Source: JBAZDC01 sp041654595
GTDB lineage: Bacteria; Pseudomonadota; Gammaproteobacteria; Burkholderiales; Burkholderiaceae_B
Assembly: GCA_964551305.1 (NCBI GenBank)
Contig: CAZKBT010000006.1
Coordinates: 7,864 to 71,863, forward strand
DNA length: 64,000 nt
Reading direction: 5' to 3'
Shown: piece by piece, positions 54,894 through 64,000 of the stretch
Layout: every line of letters begins with the position of its first letter
How positions within the stretch are numbered: the stretch's first letter is position 1
Translations under genes and position numbers: made by a program
Notes under the pieces: generated by a model
The model's database searches: none
What the model saw: the letters and a program-made list of their open reading frames with translations, nothing else
What the model was told of the DNA's origin: nothing

Positions 54894-55102
54894 TTCCCGA
54901 GTCGTACGAGCAATGGCGCCATTGCGTCACTGTCGAATGCGGTATTGCGCTCACTACGCGGTATGTGGAGCAGCGCCTGCAGGTTTGGAGCAACGAGAAG
55001 CTGGAGGAAACCCAGCGGTTTCGCCGCCTGTATGGCGATCGCCATTGGCTGGCGGTTCGAGAATGGTTTGAGCGCGCCTGGCGCGAACTGGCCGGCACGT
55101 GA
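54890..55102 (+). CDS. Small conserved-looking hypothetical protein
   Basis: A 70-residue, Trp- and Arg-rich soluble protein (MIPESYEQWRHCVTVECGI... with FRRLYGDRHWLAVREWFERAW). No known domain recognised, but the composition, an intact frame and a nearby Zur-like operator support a real gene. One possible pair of metal-binding residues is His11/Cys12 with Cys17. It is followed by the tRNA-Arg terminator 80 bases later. If Zur-controlled it would act in zinc homeostasis; this is inference from position only. Confidence 0.7.
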   Translation: MIPESYEQWRHCVTVECGIALTTRYVEQRLQVWSNEKLEETQRFRRLYGDRHWLAVREWFERAWRELAGT

Positions 55103-55183
55103 CATTCGGATGGGTGCAGCCACCGATGCATGATTGAAATGGCGACGGCGCTCCGGCAGGCGCGGCTGCGCATAGGCAAACGA

Positions 55184-55211
55184 TTAGGGGCTTCCGAAAG
55201 GAAGCCCCTAA
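55184..55211 (-). terminator. Terminator downstream of tRNA-Arg
   Basis: A perfect 12-bp stem (TTAGGGGCTTCC / GGAAGCCCCTAA) around a 4-base loop begins 4 bases past the CCA end of the tRNA gene. It is followed on the minus strand by TCGTTT. Confidence 0.75.
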
Positions 55212-55214
55212 ATT

Positions 55215-55291
55215 TGGCGCGGCTGGCAGGATTCGAACCCACGACCCCTTGGTTCGTAGCCAAGTACTCTATCCAACTGAGCTACAGCCGC
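55215..55291 (-). tRNA. tRNA-Arg (anticodon ACG)
   Basis: The minus strand reads GCGGCTGTAGCTCAG at the 5' end and pairs with CAGCCGC at the 3' end (7-bp acceptor stem). A discriminator G and an encoded CCA follow. The anticodon stem CTTGG/CCAAG encloses the loop CTACGAA, giving anticodon ACG. The T-arm has GGTTCGAATCC. D-loop features (GTTGGATAGAG) are normal. The A34 is expected to be converted to inosine. Confidence 0.96.
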
Positions 55292-55304
55292 TGTAAAGAC
55301 GGAA

Positions 55305-55334
55305 ACTATAGCATGATTTTTATTGGTAAAGCAA
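55305..55334 (-). promoter_or_regulatory. Promoter of tRNA-Arg
   Basis: On the minus strand a -10 hexamer TATAGT and a -35-like TTGCTT are separated by 18 bases. Transcription would start about 6-8 bases before the mature 5' end. Position-based inference. Confidence 0.5.
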
Positions 55335-55462
55335 ATTCCGTTATGCTTTCGGGTAATTTTATGGAAATCGGCGCCGTGCTCCAAGGGGCACTGTAGCTTT
55401 CCCGCGAACTTGTTTAAGATGTGGGGCGCCGCGCGCGCCGGTTTTTTCCCTTGGAGACGTTC

Positions 55463-56623
55463 TTGTCCACGCTATCAAAAATAACCCATGTCGAGGATTT
55501 TCGCGCTCTGGCCAAACGGCGGGTGCCCAGGATGTTCTACGACTACGCGGATTCGGGTTCGTGGACCGAAACGACCTATCGCGCCAATGAAACCGATTTC
55601 CAGCGCCTGAAATTCCGGCAGCGCGTGGCCGTCGATATTGAAAAGCGCAGTCTGCGCGGCACCATGGTCGGCACTGAGGTCGCGATGCCGGTGGCGATCG
55701 CGCCGACGGGATTGACAGGCATGCAGCATGCCGATGGGGAGATACTCGGCGCCAAGGCGGCGGAACAGTTCGGCATTCCGTTCACGCTGTCCACTATGAG
55801 CGTTTGCTCCATCGAAGACATCGCCGAGCATACGACACGGCCGTTCTGGTTCCAGCTCTATGTCATGCGCGATCGCGACTTCATCGGCCGCTTGATGGAC
55901 CGGGCCAAGGCGGCCGGCTGCTCAGCGCTGGTCGTGACGCTGGATCTGCAGGTGTTGGGACAGCGTCACAAGGACATCAAGAACGGCCTGTCCACGCCGC
56001 CCAAGCCGACCTTGGCCAACCTGATCAATCTGGCGACCAAGCCGCGCTGGTGCATGAATATGCTGGGCACCAAGCGCCGCACCTTCGGCAATATCGTAGG
56101 CCATGCCAAGGGCGTCGGCGATCTGTCGTCGCTGTCGTCCTGGACGGCCGAGCAGTTCGATCCCTGCCTGACGTGGGCCGATATCGAGTGGATCAAGAAA
56201 CGCTGGGGGGGCAAGCTGGTGTTGAAGGGCGTGATGGATGCCGCGGATGCCCGGCTGGCGGTCGATTCCGGCGCTGATGCGCTGATCGTGTCGAATCACG
56301 GCGGCAGGCAATTGGACGGCGCGCCGTCGTCCATCTCCGCCTTGCCGCATATCGTGCAGGCGGTCGGCAACGACATCGAGGTCTGGATGGATGGCGGCAT
56401 CCGGTCGGGACAGGATATCCTCAAGGCCGTCGCGCTGGGCGCCAAGGGCACGATGATAGGCCGCGCCTTTCTCTATGCCTTGGGCGCGTCGGGGCAGCAG
56501 GGCGTGTTGCGATGCCTGCAGATACTTGCCAACGAGCTGGATGTCTCCATGGCGTTTTGCGGCCGTACCGATATCCGCGACGTGGATCGGTCCATTTTGC
56601 TGAATCCGGCCATTTTCGATTGA
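55463..56623 (+). CDS. FMN-dependent alpha-hydroxy-acid oxidase/dehydrogenase (LldD-like)
   Basis: A 386-residue TIM-barrel flavoenzyme. N-terminal features are RMFYDYADSGSWTE (Tyr for substrate) and APTGLTGMQHADGE. The FMN-binding motifs are FQLYVMRDR and LVLKGVMDAADARLA. The catalytic site is SNHGGRQLDGAPSS (His, Arg). DGGIRSGQDILKAVALGAKGTMIGRAF completes the phosphate site. It oxidises an L-2-hydroxy acid such as lactate or mandelate. I chose TTG 55463 with GGAGACG upstream; a GTG at 55421 would add 14 implausible residues. Confidence 0.93.
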   Translation: MSTLSKITHVEDFRALAKRRVPRMFYDYADSGSWTETTYRANETDFQRLKFRQRVAVDIEKRSLRGTMVGTEVAMPVAIAPTGLTGMQHADGEILGAKAAEQFGIPFTLSTMSVCSIEDIAEHTTRPFWFQLYVMRDRDFIGRLMDRAKAAGCSALVVTLDLQVLGQRHKDIKNGLSTPPKPTLANLINLATKPRWCMNMLGTKRRTFGNIVGHAKGVGDLSSLSSWTAEQFDPCLTWADIEWIKKRWGGKLVLKGVMDAADARLAVDSGADALIVSNHGGRQLDGAPSSISALPHIVQAVGNDIEVWMDGGIRSGQDILKAVALGAKGTMIGRAFLYALGASGQQGVLRCLQILANELDVSMAFCGRTDIRDVDRSILLNPAIFD

Positions 56624-56671
56624 CCGCGCGTCGGTCCGGGCGCCTCGTCGATCCCGTATCGGAGTTACCGC

Positions 56672-57262
56672 TCAGTCGGACGGGTCCGTGACCGACTTGC
56701 TCAGCCTGGGACGGTCGGGCTCCGGTTCGGACAGCGGGCCGACCTCTCTTAGCGTGTCCAGGCAGCGCCGAGTAAGCATCTGGTACTGCCGGGTCCCGAA
56801 CGATTTGTTGGCGATGTCCTGGTCCGTCAGCTCGCGCACGACTTTCGCGGGCGCGCCCATGACCAGGCTGCGCTCGGGAATCATGAGTCCCGCTTTCACG
56901 AACGCCATGGCGCCGACGATGCTGGATGCGCCTATCACGGCCTTGTCCATCACGACCGCGTTCATGCCCACCATGGCATTGCGTCCTATCGTACAGCCGT
57001 GCAGCACCGCTCCGTGGCCGATATGCCCGTCCACGTCGATGACTGTGTCGTGATCGGAGATGCCGTGCACCACGCAGGTGTCCTGTATGTTGGAGCCGGT
57101 TTTCATGACGATGCGCCCGAAATCGCCCCGCAGGCTGGCAAAGGGGCCGACATAGGTGTTCGGCCCCACGATGACGTCTCCGATCAGCACGGCGCTGGGA
57201 TGCACGTACGCGGTGGGATCGACGACGGGCGTCAAGCCGTTGATGGCATAGACTCTCAACAT
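56672..57262 (-). CDS. PaaY/gamma-carbonic-anhydrase-like hexapeptide-repeat protein
   Basis: A 196-residue left-handed beta-helix protein. MLRVYAINGLTPVVDPTAYVHPSAVLIGDVIVGPNTYVGPFASLRGDF is the usual start of PaaY/CaiE-type proteins (short motifs YVHPSA, GDVIVGPN, SLRGDFG). Metal ligands resemble gamma-carbonic anhydrases (HGI, GHIGHGA). ATG 57262 is the family start. PaaY is a thioesterase accessory in phenylacetate catabolism, but no paa genes are near, so the role here is open; a general gamma-CA-like or thioesterase function is possible. Confidence 0.85.
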   Translation of the reverse strand: MLRVYAINGLTPVVDPTAYVHPSAVLIGDVIVGPNTYVGPFASLRGDFGRIVMKTGSNIQDTCVVHGISDHDTVIDVDGHIGHGAVLHGCTIGRNAMVGMNAVVMDKAVIGASSIVGAMAFVKAGLMIPERSLVMGAPAKVVRELTDQDIANKSFGTRQYQMLTRRCLDTLREVGPLSEPEPDRPRLSKSVTDPSD

Positions 57263-57346
57263 GGGGCATGGTCTCCGGATGTCGGGCTGGGGCGGGGCGC
57301 GCCACGAGGCGTGGGCGCCGCCCGGCACCGGGCGGCGATGCGCCGG

Positions 57347-57796
57347 TCAGCTACCCAGCTTCAATGTGCCCTTCATGATAGCCCAATGTCCGGGGAACGA
57401 GCAGAAGTACTCGTAGGTTTCGCCTGCCGCCAGCTTGGCGACATCGAAGGTGACGGAGGTGGACTCGCCGCCTCCGATGAGCTTGGTATGGGCGATCACG
57501 CGGTCGTCACCGGCCTTGACATAGTCGCCGTCCACGCCGGCGGCGACGCCGTCGTTCGCCACGGCCTGCATGTCGCTTTGCTTGGTCAGTACCAGGTTAT
57601 GGCCCATGGCGGCCTTGGGCAGTTTGCCCACGTGTTTCAGGTGCAAGGTGAATTCCTTGCAGCTTTTATCGACCGTGACGTCCTTGACGTTGAACTGCAT
57701 GGCGTCATTGCCTTCGATCGTTGCTTCGCATTGCGCCGCATGAACCGGAACGGACAGGACGGAAAAAAGGCCGATGGCCAAACATTTACGCAACAT
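57347..57796 (-). CDS. Azurin, periplasmic blue copper protein
   Basis: 149 residues with a signal peptide (cleavage after VHA, residue 20) and a mature part of 129 residues, the typical azurin size. It begins AQCEATIEG. Type-1 copper ligands are visible: His in AAMGHNLVL, Cys in YFCSFPGH, the following His, and Met in AIMKGTL, plus a Cys pair for the disulfide. It transfers single electrons in the periplasm. CTGGAG precedes ATG 57796. Divergent from trpB across a 251-base gap. Confidence 0.95.
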   Translation of the reverse strand: MLRKCLAIGLFSVLSVPVHAAQCEATIEGNDAMQFNVKDVTVDKSCKEFTLHLKHVGKLPKAAMGHNLVLTKQSDMQAVANDGVAAGVDGDYVKAGDDRVIAHTKLIGGGESTSVTFDVAKLAAGETYEYFCSFPGHWAIMKGTLKLGS

Positions 57797-58047
57797 GGTT
57801 GATCTCCAGAAAACAGCCCGAAGCCTGTGTATATGCGAAACTTTGGGCATAGGTTTCGACTTTGCCATTAAAGCATAGCGTGTAACCATTCGTGTGTATT
57901 CACGGGTTACGCGCAGGGGTTTTGGCGCGCCGCGGGCAAGCCGGCCGAACGGGCCCGCGAAGCAAAATCCCCCTGCGGGCTGGTAGAATGTCAGACTTGC
58001 CTTGATTGTTTACGCGCGCATCGCGGCGCGCACTCTTCGAGAAGACT

Positions 58048-59247
<1,200 letters not shown>

Positions 59248-59267
59248 AACCTGGGGTGAGCGAGATA

Positions 59268-60107
59268 ATGACGATGTCAAATGAACGGCTTGCGAACGCG
59301 TTGGCCAAGCGCGCAGGCGGCACGGCGCTGGTGCCTTATATCACGGCGGGCGATCCTTCCGTTTCCGCCACGCTTGCATTGATGCACGCGCTGGTGGCCG
59401 CCGGCGCCGACGTGATCGAGCTCGGGGTGCCGTTTTCGGACCCCATGGCCGACGGCCCGGTCATTCAGCGGGCGGGGCAGCGCGCCATCGAGCGCGGCGT
59501 GGGATTGCGGCAGGTGTTCGACATGGTGGCGGCGTTTCGCGCGACGGATGCGGTCACGCCCATCGTGTTGATGGGGTATGCCAATCCGATCGAGCGCATG
59601 GGCCAGGACGTGTTCGCGCGGCTGGCGGGCGAGGCCGGCGTGGACGGAGTGCTGGTCGTGGACTATCCGCCCGAGGAAATCAAGGGTTTCGCCCGGTCGC
59701 TGGAGCGGGCCCGCATCGATCCCATTTTCCTGCTGGCGCCGACTTCCACCGAGGCCCGTATCCGGGAAATCGCGCAGGTGGCCCGCGGCTATGTCTACTA
59801 CGTATCGCTCAAGGGCGTGACCGGCGCGGGCCATATCGATACGACGGATGTCGCGCAACGGCTGGAATTGATACGGCGCCACGTCAAGATTCCAGTGGGC
59901 GTGGGTTTCGGCATACGCGACGCGCAAAGCGCCCGTCTTTTGGCGCAAGCAGCCGATGCGGTGGTGATAGGCAGTAAACTGATCGAAACGATGGAGCAGG
60001 CGGTTTCCCAGGCCGAGGCCGATGGTCTCGACCAGGCGGGCAGGGATGATCGCGCCGTCAAGGCCGCGGCGGCATGGCTGGCTGAAATACGCGCCGCGCT
60101 CGATTGA
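59268..60107 (+). CDS. trpA: Tryptophan synthase alpha chain
   Basis: A 279-residue TIM-barrel protein that releases indole from indole-3-glycerol phosphate. Catalytic Glu is in VIELGVPFSDPMADGPVIQ (about 50) and Asp in VDGVLVVDYPPEE. The phosphate loop is VGFGIRDAQSARLL. It starts 20 bases after trpB; ATG 59268 and ATG 59274 are both possible. Confidence 0.97.
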   Translation: MTMSNERLANALAKRAGGTALVPYITAGDPSVSATLALMHALVAAGADVIELGVPFSDPMADGPVIQRAGQRAIERGVGLRQVFDMVAAFRATDAVTPIVLMGYANPIERMGQDVFARLAGEAGVDGVLVVDYPPEEIKGFARSLERARIDPIFLLAPTSTEARIREIAQVARGYVYYVSLKGVTGAGHIDTTDVAQRLELIRRHVKIPVGVGFGIRDAQSARLLAQAADAVVIGSKLIETMEQAVSQAEADGLDQAGRDDRAVKAAAAWLAEIRAALD

Positions 60108-60204
60108 GCGCCCGGCGTTTGGGCATGGGTCCATGCCGCATGAAGTCGGCGGCTGGGCACGGAATGGAGTCTGATGCGAGATCAGGCATTTATCGGAAAC
60201 GACT

Positions 60205-61086
60205 ATGAGCTGGATCGAGAAAATTCTACCGCCGCGCATTAATCGCAACAACGAGGCGAATGCGCGGCGCGTTCCCGAAGGCATATGGGTGAAGTGTCCC
60301 TCATGCGAATCGGTGCTTTACAAAGAAGATCTGGGCGCCAACCTGAATGTGTGTCCGAAGTGCGGCCATCACTTTCGGCTGAACGCCAGGGCGCGCGCCG
60401 ATTCGCTGCTGGATGCCGAAGGCCGCGTTGAAATTGCGTCGCATATCCGTCCCATGGATCCGCTCAAGTTCAAGGACAGCCGTAAATATACCGAACGTGT
60501 CGCGGAGGCCGTCAAGCAGACGGGCGAATCCGAGGCCATGCTGCTGATGAGCGGCACCATCCTTTCCGTGCCGGCCGTGCTGGCATGTTTCGATTTCGAG
60601 TTCATGGGCGGTTCCATGGGCTCGGTCGTCGGCGAGCGCTTCACGCGCGGCGTCCAGGAAGCCATCCGCCTGCGTACGCCGTTCATCTGCGTGGCGGCCT
60701 CGGGGGGGGCGCGGATGCAGGAAAGCCTGTTTTCCCTGATGCAGATGGCCAAGACCAACGCCATGCTGACGCGCTTGTCGCAGGCGGGCTTGCCCTTCAT
60801 CAGCGTGCTGACCGATCCCACCATGGGCGGCGTGTCCGCCAGCTTTGCGTTCATGGGGGATGTCGTGATCGCCGAACCCAAGGCCCTGATCGGTTTTGCC
60901 GGACCCCGGGTGATCGAGCAGACCGTGCGGGAAAAATTGCCAGAGGGATTCCAGCGCGCGGAGTTCCTGCTCGGCAAGGGCGCGATAGACATGGTGCTGG
61001 ACAGGCGGGAGATGCGCGAAGAGCTGGCGCACTTGATGGCGTTGTTGACGCGCCAGTCCGTCGAGACGATCGCCAAGGCAAGTTGA
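60205..61086 (+). CDS. accD: Acetyl-CoA carboxylase carboxyltransferase subunit beta
   Basis: A 293-residue subunit that transfers the carboxyl group from biotin to acetyl-CoA in fatty acid synthesis. The N-terminal zinc ribbon WVKCPSCES ... VCPKCGHH (about 28-55) and the carboxyltransferase core MGGSMGSVVGERF and SASGGARMQE-type ASGGARMQES are intact. GGAAACGACT precedes ATG 60205. In relatives folC usually follows; here a methyltransferase relic and rne on the other strand follow. Confidence 0.97.
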   Translation: MSWIEKILPPRINRNNEANARRVPEGIWVKCPSCESVLYKEDLGANLNVCPKCGHHFRLNARARADSLLDAEGRVEIASHIRPMDPLKFKDSRKYTERVAEAVKQTGESEAMLLMSGTILSVPAVLACFDFEFMGGSMGSVVGERFTRGVQEAIRLRTPFICVAASGGARMQESLFSLMQMAKTNAMLTRLSQAGLPFISVLTDPTMGGVSASFAFMGDVVIAEPKALIGFAGPRVIEQTVREKLPEGFQRAEFLLGKGAIDMVLDRREMREELAHLMALLTRQSVETIAKAS

Positions 61087-61094
61087 GTTCGTCG

Positions 61095-61255
61095 GCGGAG
61101 TCCTATTGCCGCGCCCACGAATGGATCGTCCCTGCAAAGGTGGAGGGCGATTGGGCCATGAGGGGCGCGCAGATTACGAATGGCCCCAATACGCCGGAGA
61201 GGTCGATGCCGATCGGATGAGCGGCAGACCAATTGGCAGAGGCTTGTATGGCTAA
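61095..61255 (+). pseudogene. Relic of an exported-methyltransferase paralog (3' end)
   Basis: Between accD and rne the plus strand still codes SYCRAHEWIVPAKVEGDW (61101-61154). This closely matches SYCLAYKWIVPAKVAGTW of the methyltransferase at 29630. After a deletion and a one-base frameshift it reads QYAGEVDADRMSG (61187-61225), matching QYMGQVEADRMVG, and then stops at 61253. About 35 codons expected between these blocks are missing and the start is gone. It is therefore a decayed gene fragment, not a functional one; divergence suggests an old event. Confidence 0.8.
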
Positions 61256-61288
61256 GGCATGGATGATCGTGCCCGACGCGGCAAAGCG

Positions 61289-61317
61289 CCCGAGGTCTGC
61301 CAGGCGCAGACCTCGGG
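61289..61317 (-). terminator. Stem-loop terminator of rne
   Basis: CCCGAGGTCTGC and GCAGACCTCGGG form a perfect 12-bp stem with loop CAGGC, 13 bases beyond the rne stop on the minus strand. No long T-run follows (GCGCTTTGCC). Confidence 0.65.
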
Positions 61318-61330
61318 CTTGGTCTTCGGC

Positions 61331-64000
61331 TTAGCGCGTTTCCACCTGCTCCAGCGGGACATCCGCGATGGCGGAAGCCGGCTTGCGCGGCCGGCCCAGC
61401 TTGACGGTGGGCGCGGCGATGTCCGCGGGCGCGAAACGTGTTTCGACCAGTTGGATTCCGGCTGTTTCCAGATCCTTTTGCAGCGATGCCGCCAGGCCGT
61501 TGGCCACGGGTGCTTTTTCAGGCGCCGGCGCGTCGGCTAGGTCCTGCGCCGATGCCGGTGCGGGCGTTGCTTGCACGAAGGGCGCCACTTCGGCTGCGGG
61601 TTCGGCGACCGTTGCGGGAACAGATTCGATGGCGGCCATGGCGGTCGCTTCCGTCCGTGCTTCGGAATCGGCCGACGGGGAGCCGGCCGCCGGGGAATCT
61701 GCTTGGGCGGCGGCGTTCGACGCGTACGCGTCTTCCGTATTGGCCGCAGCCTCCGTTTCCGGTGCGGATTCGATCGCTGCCTGGGCATCGGCGGCGACGG
61801 TCGGGGCATTCGGCACTGAAGTCCGGGCGCCATCGGCTGGGCTCGTCGGCACGGAGTCGGCCGCGGCGGACTCGGAAGGAACGGACCCGGATGCGACGGG
61901 TTCGGAAGTGGCGAGGTCCGACGCGACGGCAGGCTCGACCACGGGCGTGCCATCGGTGGAAGGTTGAGACGCATCCGCAGGGGCGGCGCCCTCAGACGCC
62001 GCGACGGCGGTCGTCGCCTTGTCTTCGGGGGCAGGGCTGTCGAATGCCGGCGCAATGGCGGCGGCGCCCGCCGCTACCGCCTGGGGACTGAACGAGGGCG
62101 TTTCGTGCGCGACGAACGATGGCTCGGCGGCATCGTCGCTTTCCACCGTGCTGTCGGTGCCGCCGTTTTCCGTGCCTTCCTCGTTGCCGCGACGGCTGCG
62201 GCGGCTGCGGCGGCGACGGCGCTTGCGTTCCGGATCCAGTTGTTCGCTATCCGATGCCGCGTCCTGGCCGAGGACCGCGGGGTTGACGGCTTCATCGGCC
62301 GCGACGGCATCCTTGGCGTCGAGGGCGGCGGCCGCAACCGCGCCGGCGGCGCCGATGCTTGCCTGTCCATGGTCAACGGCGACGGTTTCGGCATTGACGC
62401 TGTCGACCGCTTCGACGCCGGCATCCTCGCGACGGCTTCGGCCGCGTCCGCGACGAGAGCGCGAAGGACGGGCGCCTTCTGCGCCGGCCTGGCCGGCGGA
62501 ATCGGGGACGCTTGCGGTTGCCGCGCCGTTCATCGCCGCATCGGCATCCGCCTGGGCGGTCGCTTGGCGTCGCGCGCGGGTTGCGCCGCTTGCCGTTTCG
62601 TCCGTCTTGCGCGCTTCCAGGCCGTCCTGGCGGCGCTCGCCGCGACGGGCACGGTTGCGATCCGAGTTCTGGCCGCGTTCGCGGCGCTCATTGTTGCGGT
62701 TGCCGGTTTTGCCGCGCGCCTGGGTGGATTTCACCTCGGCAACGGGGACGGCGGCCGCTTCGGTCGTAGCGGACGAGCCGGTAAACCAGGCCATGATCTT
62801 CTGGAACAGGCCAGGGCTTCTCGGCGCCGGCGCGGGCGCTTTCGCTTGCGGCTTGGGCGCGGCGGCCGGCGCCGGCTGCGAATGCGTCAGGCTCTTGACC
62901 AGGGCTTCGGGGCGGGTCTTGGCGGCTTCGCCGTTCTTGCCGGCCGGGCTCCAGGTGGCGGCCGTTTCCGGCTGGTGCGCCAATTCGAAGCTGGTCTTGC
63001 TTTCGTCCAGGCGGGGATCGTCGTGACGCAAGCGCTCGATGTGATGATGCGGCGTTTCCAGGTTCTTGTTGGGGATGAGGACCAGGTTGACTTTCAGGCG
63101 CGATTCGATCTTGGCGACGTCGGCGCGTTTTTCATTCAGGAGGAAGGTGGCGACGTCCACGGGCACTTGGGCATGCAGGGCCGCCGTGCCTTCCTTCATG
63201 GCCTCTTCCTGGAGCAGGCGCAGGACTTGCAGCGCGCTGGATTCGGCGTCGCGGATCACGCCGGTGCCGTTGCAGCGGGGGCAGGTGATGTGCGAACCTT
63301 CGTTCAGGGCGGGACGCAGGCGCTGGCGCGACAACTCCATCAAGCCGAAGCGGGATATCTTGCCCATTTGCACGCGGGCGCGGTCGAAATGCAAGGCATC
63401 GCGCAAGCGCTGCTCGACCGCGCGCTGGTTCTTGTTGTCTTCCATGTCGATGAAGTCGATCACGATCAGACCGCCCAGGTCGCGCAGCCGCAACTGCCGG
63501 GCCACTTCTTCGGCTGCTTCCAGGTTGGTGCGCAGCGCCGTTTCCTCGATGTCCGCGCCGCGCGTGGAGCGCGCCGAGTTCACGTCGACGGCGACCAGGG
63601 CCTCGGTGTGGTCGATGACGACCGAGCCGCCCGAGGGCAGCTGCACGTTGCGGGAATAGGCGGTTTCGATCTGGTGTTCGATCTGGAAACGCGAGAACAG
63701 CGGGATGTCGTCCCGATACATTTTGACGCGCTGGACGTTGTCGGGCATGACCACGCTCATGAAGGCGGTGGCCTGCTCGTAGATGTCTTCCGTATCGATC
63801 AGGATTTCACCGATCTCCGGCGAGTAGTAGTCGCGGATCGCGCGGATGACCAGGCTGGATTCCAGATAGATCAGAATGGGCGCGGCGTTTTCCTTGGCGG
63901 CGCCGTCGATCGCCGACCATAATTGGAGCAGATAGGACAAGTCCCATTGCAGTTCTTCGACGCTGCGGCCGATGCCGGCGGTGCGGGCGATGATGCTCAT
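61331..64000 (-). CDS. rne: Ribonuclease E (N-terminus beyond the right edge)
   Basis: The C-terminal 889 codons of RNase E, the endonuclease that organises the RNA degradosome; the S1 domain and true start lie outside the window. The catalytic DNase-I-like part is visible with VAVDVNSAR (Asp metal ligand, about 130) and LRDLGGLIVIDFIDM (second Asp). The zinc-link CPRCNGTG lies near 243. After about residue 360 the sequence becomes low-complexity: Arg/Asn-rich stretches (RGKTGNRNNERRERG, RRRRRSRRSRR) that probably bind RNA, then an Ala/Glu/Ser/Pro-rich acidic tail ending VEQVETR-type. The tail is long and variable, as expected in this family. Confidence 0.96.
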   Translation of the reverse strand: MSIIARTAGIGRSVEELQWDLSYLLQLWSAIDGAAKENAAPILIYLESSLVIRAIRDYYSPEIGEILIDTEDIYEQATAFMSVVMPDNVQRVKMYRDDIPLFSRFQIEHQIETAYSRNVQLPSGGSVVIDHTEALVAVDVNSARSTRGADIEETALRTNLEAAEEVARQLRLRDLGGLIVIDFIDMEDNKNQRAVEQRLRDALHFDRARVQMGKISRFGLMELSRQRLRPALNEGSHITCPRCNGTGVIRDAESSALQVLRLLQEEAMKEGTAALHAQVPVDVATFLLNEKRADVAKIESRLKVNLVLIPNKNLETPHHHIERLRHDDPRLDESKTSFELAHQPETAATWSPAGKNGEAAKTRPEALVKSLTHSQPAPAAAPKPQAKAPAPAPRSPGLFQKIMAWFTGSSATTEAAAVPVAEVKSTQARGKTGNRNNERRERGQNSDRNRARRGERRQDGLEARKTDETASGATRARRQATAQADADAAMNGAATASVPDSAGQAGAEGARPSRSRRGRGRSRREDAGVEAVDSVNAETVAVDHGQASIGAAGAVAAAALDAKDAVAADEAVNPAVLGQDAASDSEQLDPERKRRRRRSRRSRRGNEEGTENGGTDSTVESDDAAEPSFVAHETPSFSPQAVAAGAAAIAPAFDSPAPEDKATTAVAASEGAAPADASQPSTDGTPVVEPAVASDLATSEPVASGSVPSESAAADSVPTSPADGARTSVPNAPTVAADAQAAIESAPETEAAANTEDAYASNAAAQADSPAAGSPSADSEARTEATAMAAIESVPATVAEPAAEVAPFVQATPAPASAQDLADAPAPEKAPVANGLAASLQKDLETAGIQLVETRFAPADIAAPTVKLGRPRKPASAIADVPLEQVETR

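Noticed and set aside
61964..63922. 652-codon plus-strand frame opposite rne
   Set aside because: rne motifs are clear on the minus strand; the plus frame is low-complexity Arg/Gly/Ala.

Overview
The window looks like chromosomal DNA from a GC-rich beta-proteobacterium of the Alcaligenaceae, probably a Bordetella or Achromobacter relative. This is inferred from content: a Bug/TctC-type solute receptor, an azurin, the trpB-trpA-accD order, a frmA-fghA-frmR formaldehyde operon, many LysR/GntR-controlled uptake-and-catabolism modules and a giant glycine-rich autotransporter. No rRNA, insertion sequence, phage gene, integrase or CRISPR array was seen.

Layout. 1-1792 (minus): the end of a luxC-like acyl-CoA reductase gene coupled to a luxE-like acyl-protein synthetase. 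2030-5467: Bug receptor and sulfatase (minus) divergent from a LysR regulator. 5518-11377: XRE-cupin regulator with nested palindromes in its promoter, a PotABCD-type ABC transporter and an amidohydrolase. 11492-13115: a CorA-family channel and a yeast-type cytosine deaminase. 13298-20731: a LysR gene facing a bicupin gene, a branched-chain-type Liv transporter whose binding-protein gene carries an amber stop at the end of the signal peptide, and a DUF1445 putative hydro-lyase. 21419-27568: a 2049-residue autotransporter, followed by a divergent LytTR response regulator / LytS-type kinase pair with an 11-bp direct repeat at 21-bp spacing between them.

29630-35410: an exported SAM methyltransferase, a ureidoglycolate lyase, a GntR regulator, an EamA exporter and the formaldehyde detoxification operon with two dyad operators. 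35653-43653: a small lipoprotein and a Fur-box-preceded iron unit (FecI-type sigma, FecR, TonB receptor with STN domain, DUF3649, PepSY protein, DUF3325, YncE-like propeller). 43726-45426: AlkB and a 2-hydroxyacid dehydrogenase. 45588-52364: a GntR-led catabolic operon (NodB-fold deacetylase/hydrolase, binding protein, fused permease-ATPase, flavin monooxygenase, M20 hydrolase). This is the best candidate for an undescribed pathway, possibly for an N-heterocycle or cyclic imide.

52538-64000: an S9 peptidase, a second-type ribosomal protein L36 gene, a 20-bp Zur-like palindrome, a small unknown gene, tRNA-Arg(ACG), an alpha-hydroxy-acid oxidase, a PaaY-type protein, azurin, trpB, trpA, accD, a decayed relic of a methyltransferase paralog, and the C-terminal 889 codons of rne running off the right edge.

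The transport and catabolic modules each pair an uptake system with one or a few enzymes and a local regulator, a layout typical of soil or host-associated Burkholderiales. Substrates cannot be read from the sequence, so functional assignments for those modules are inferences from family membership and gene order.
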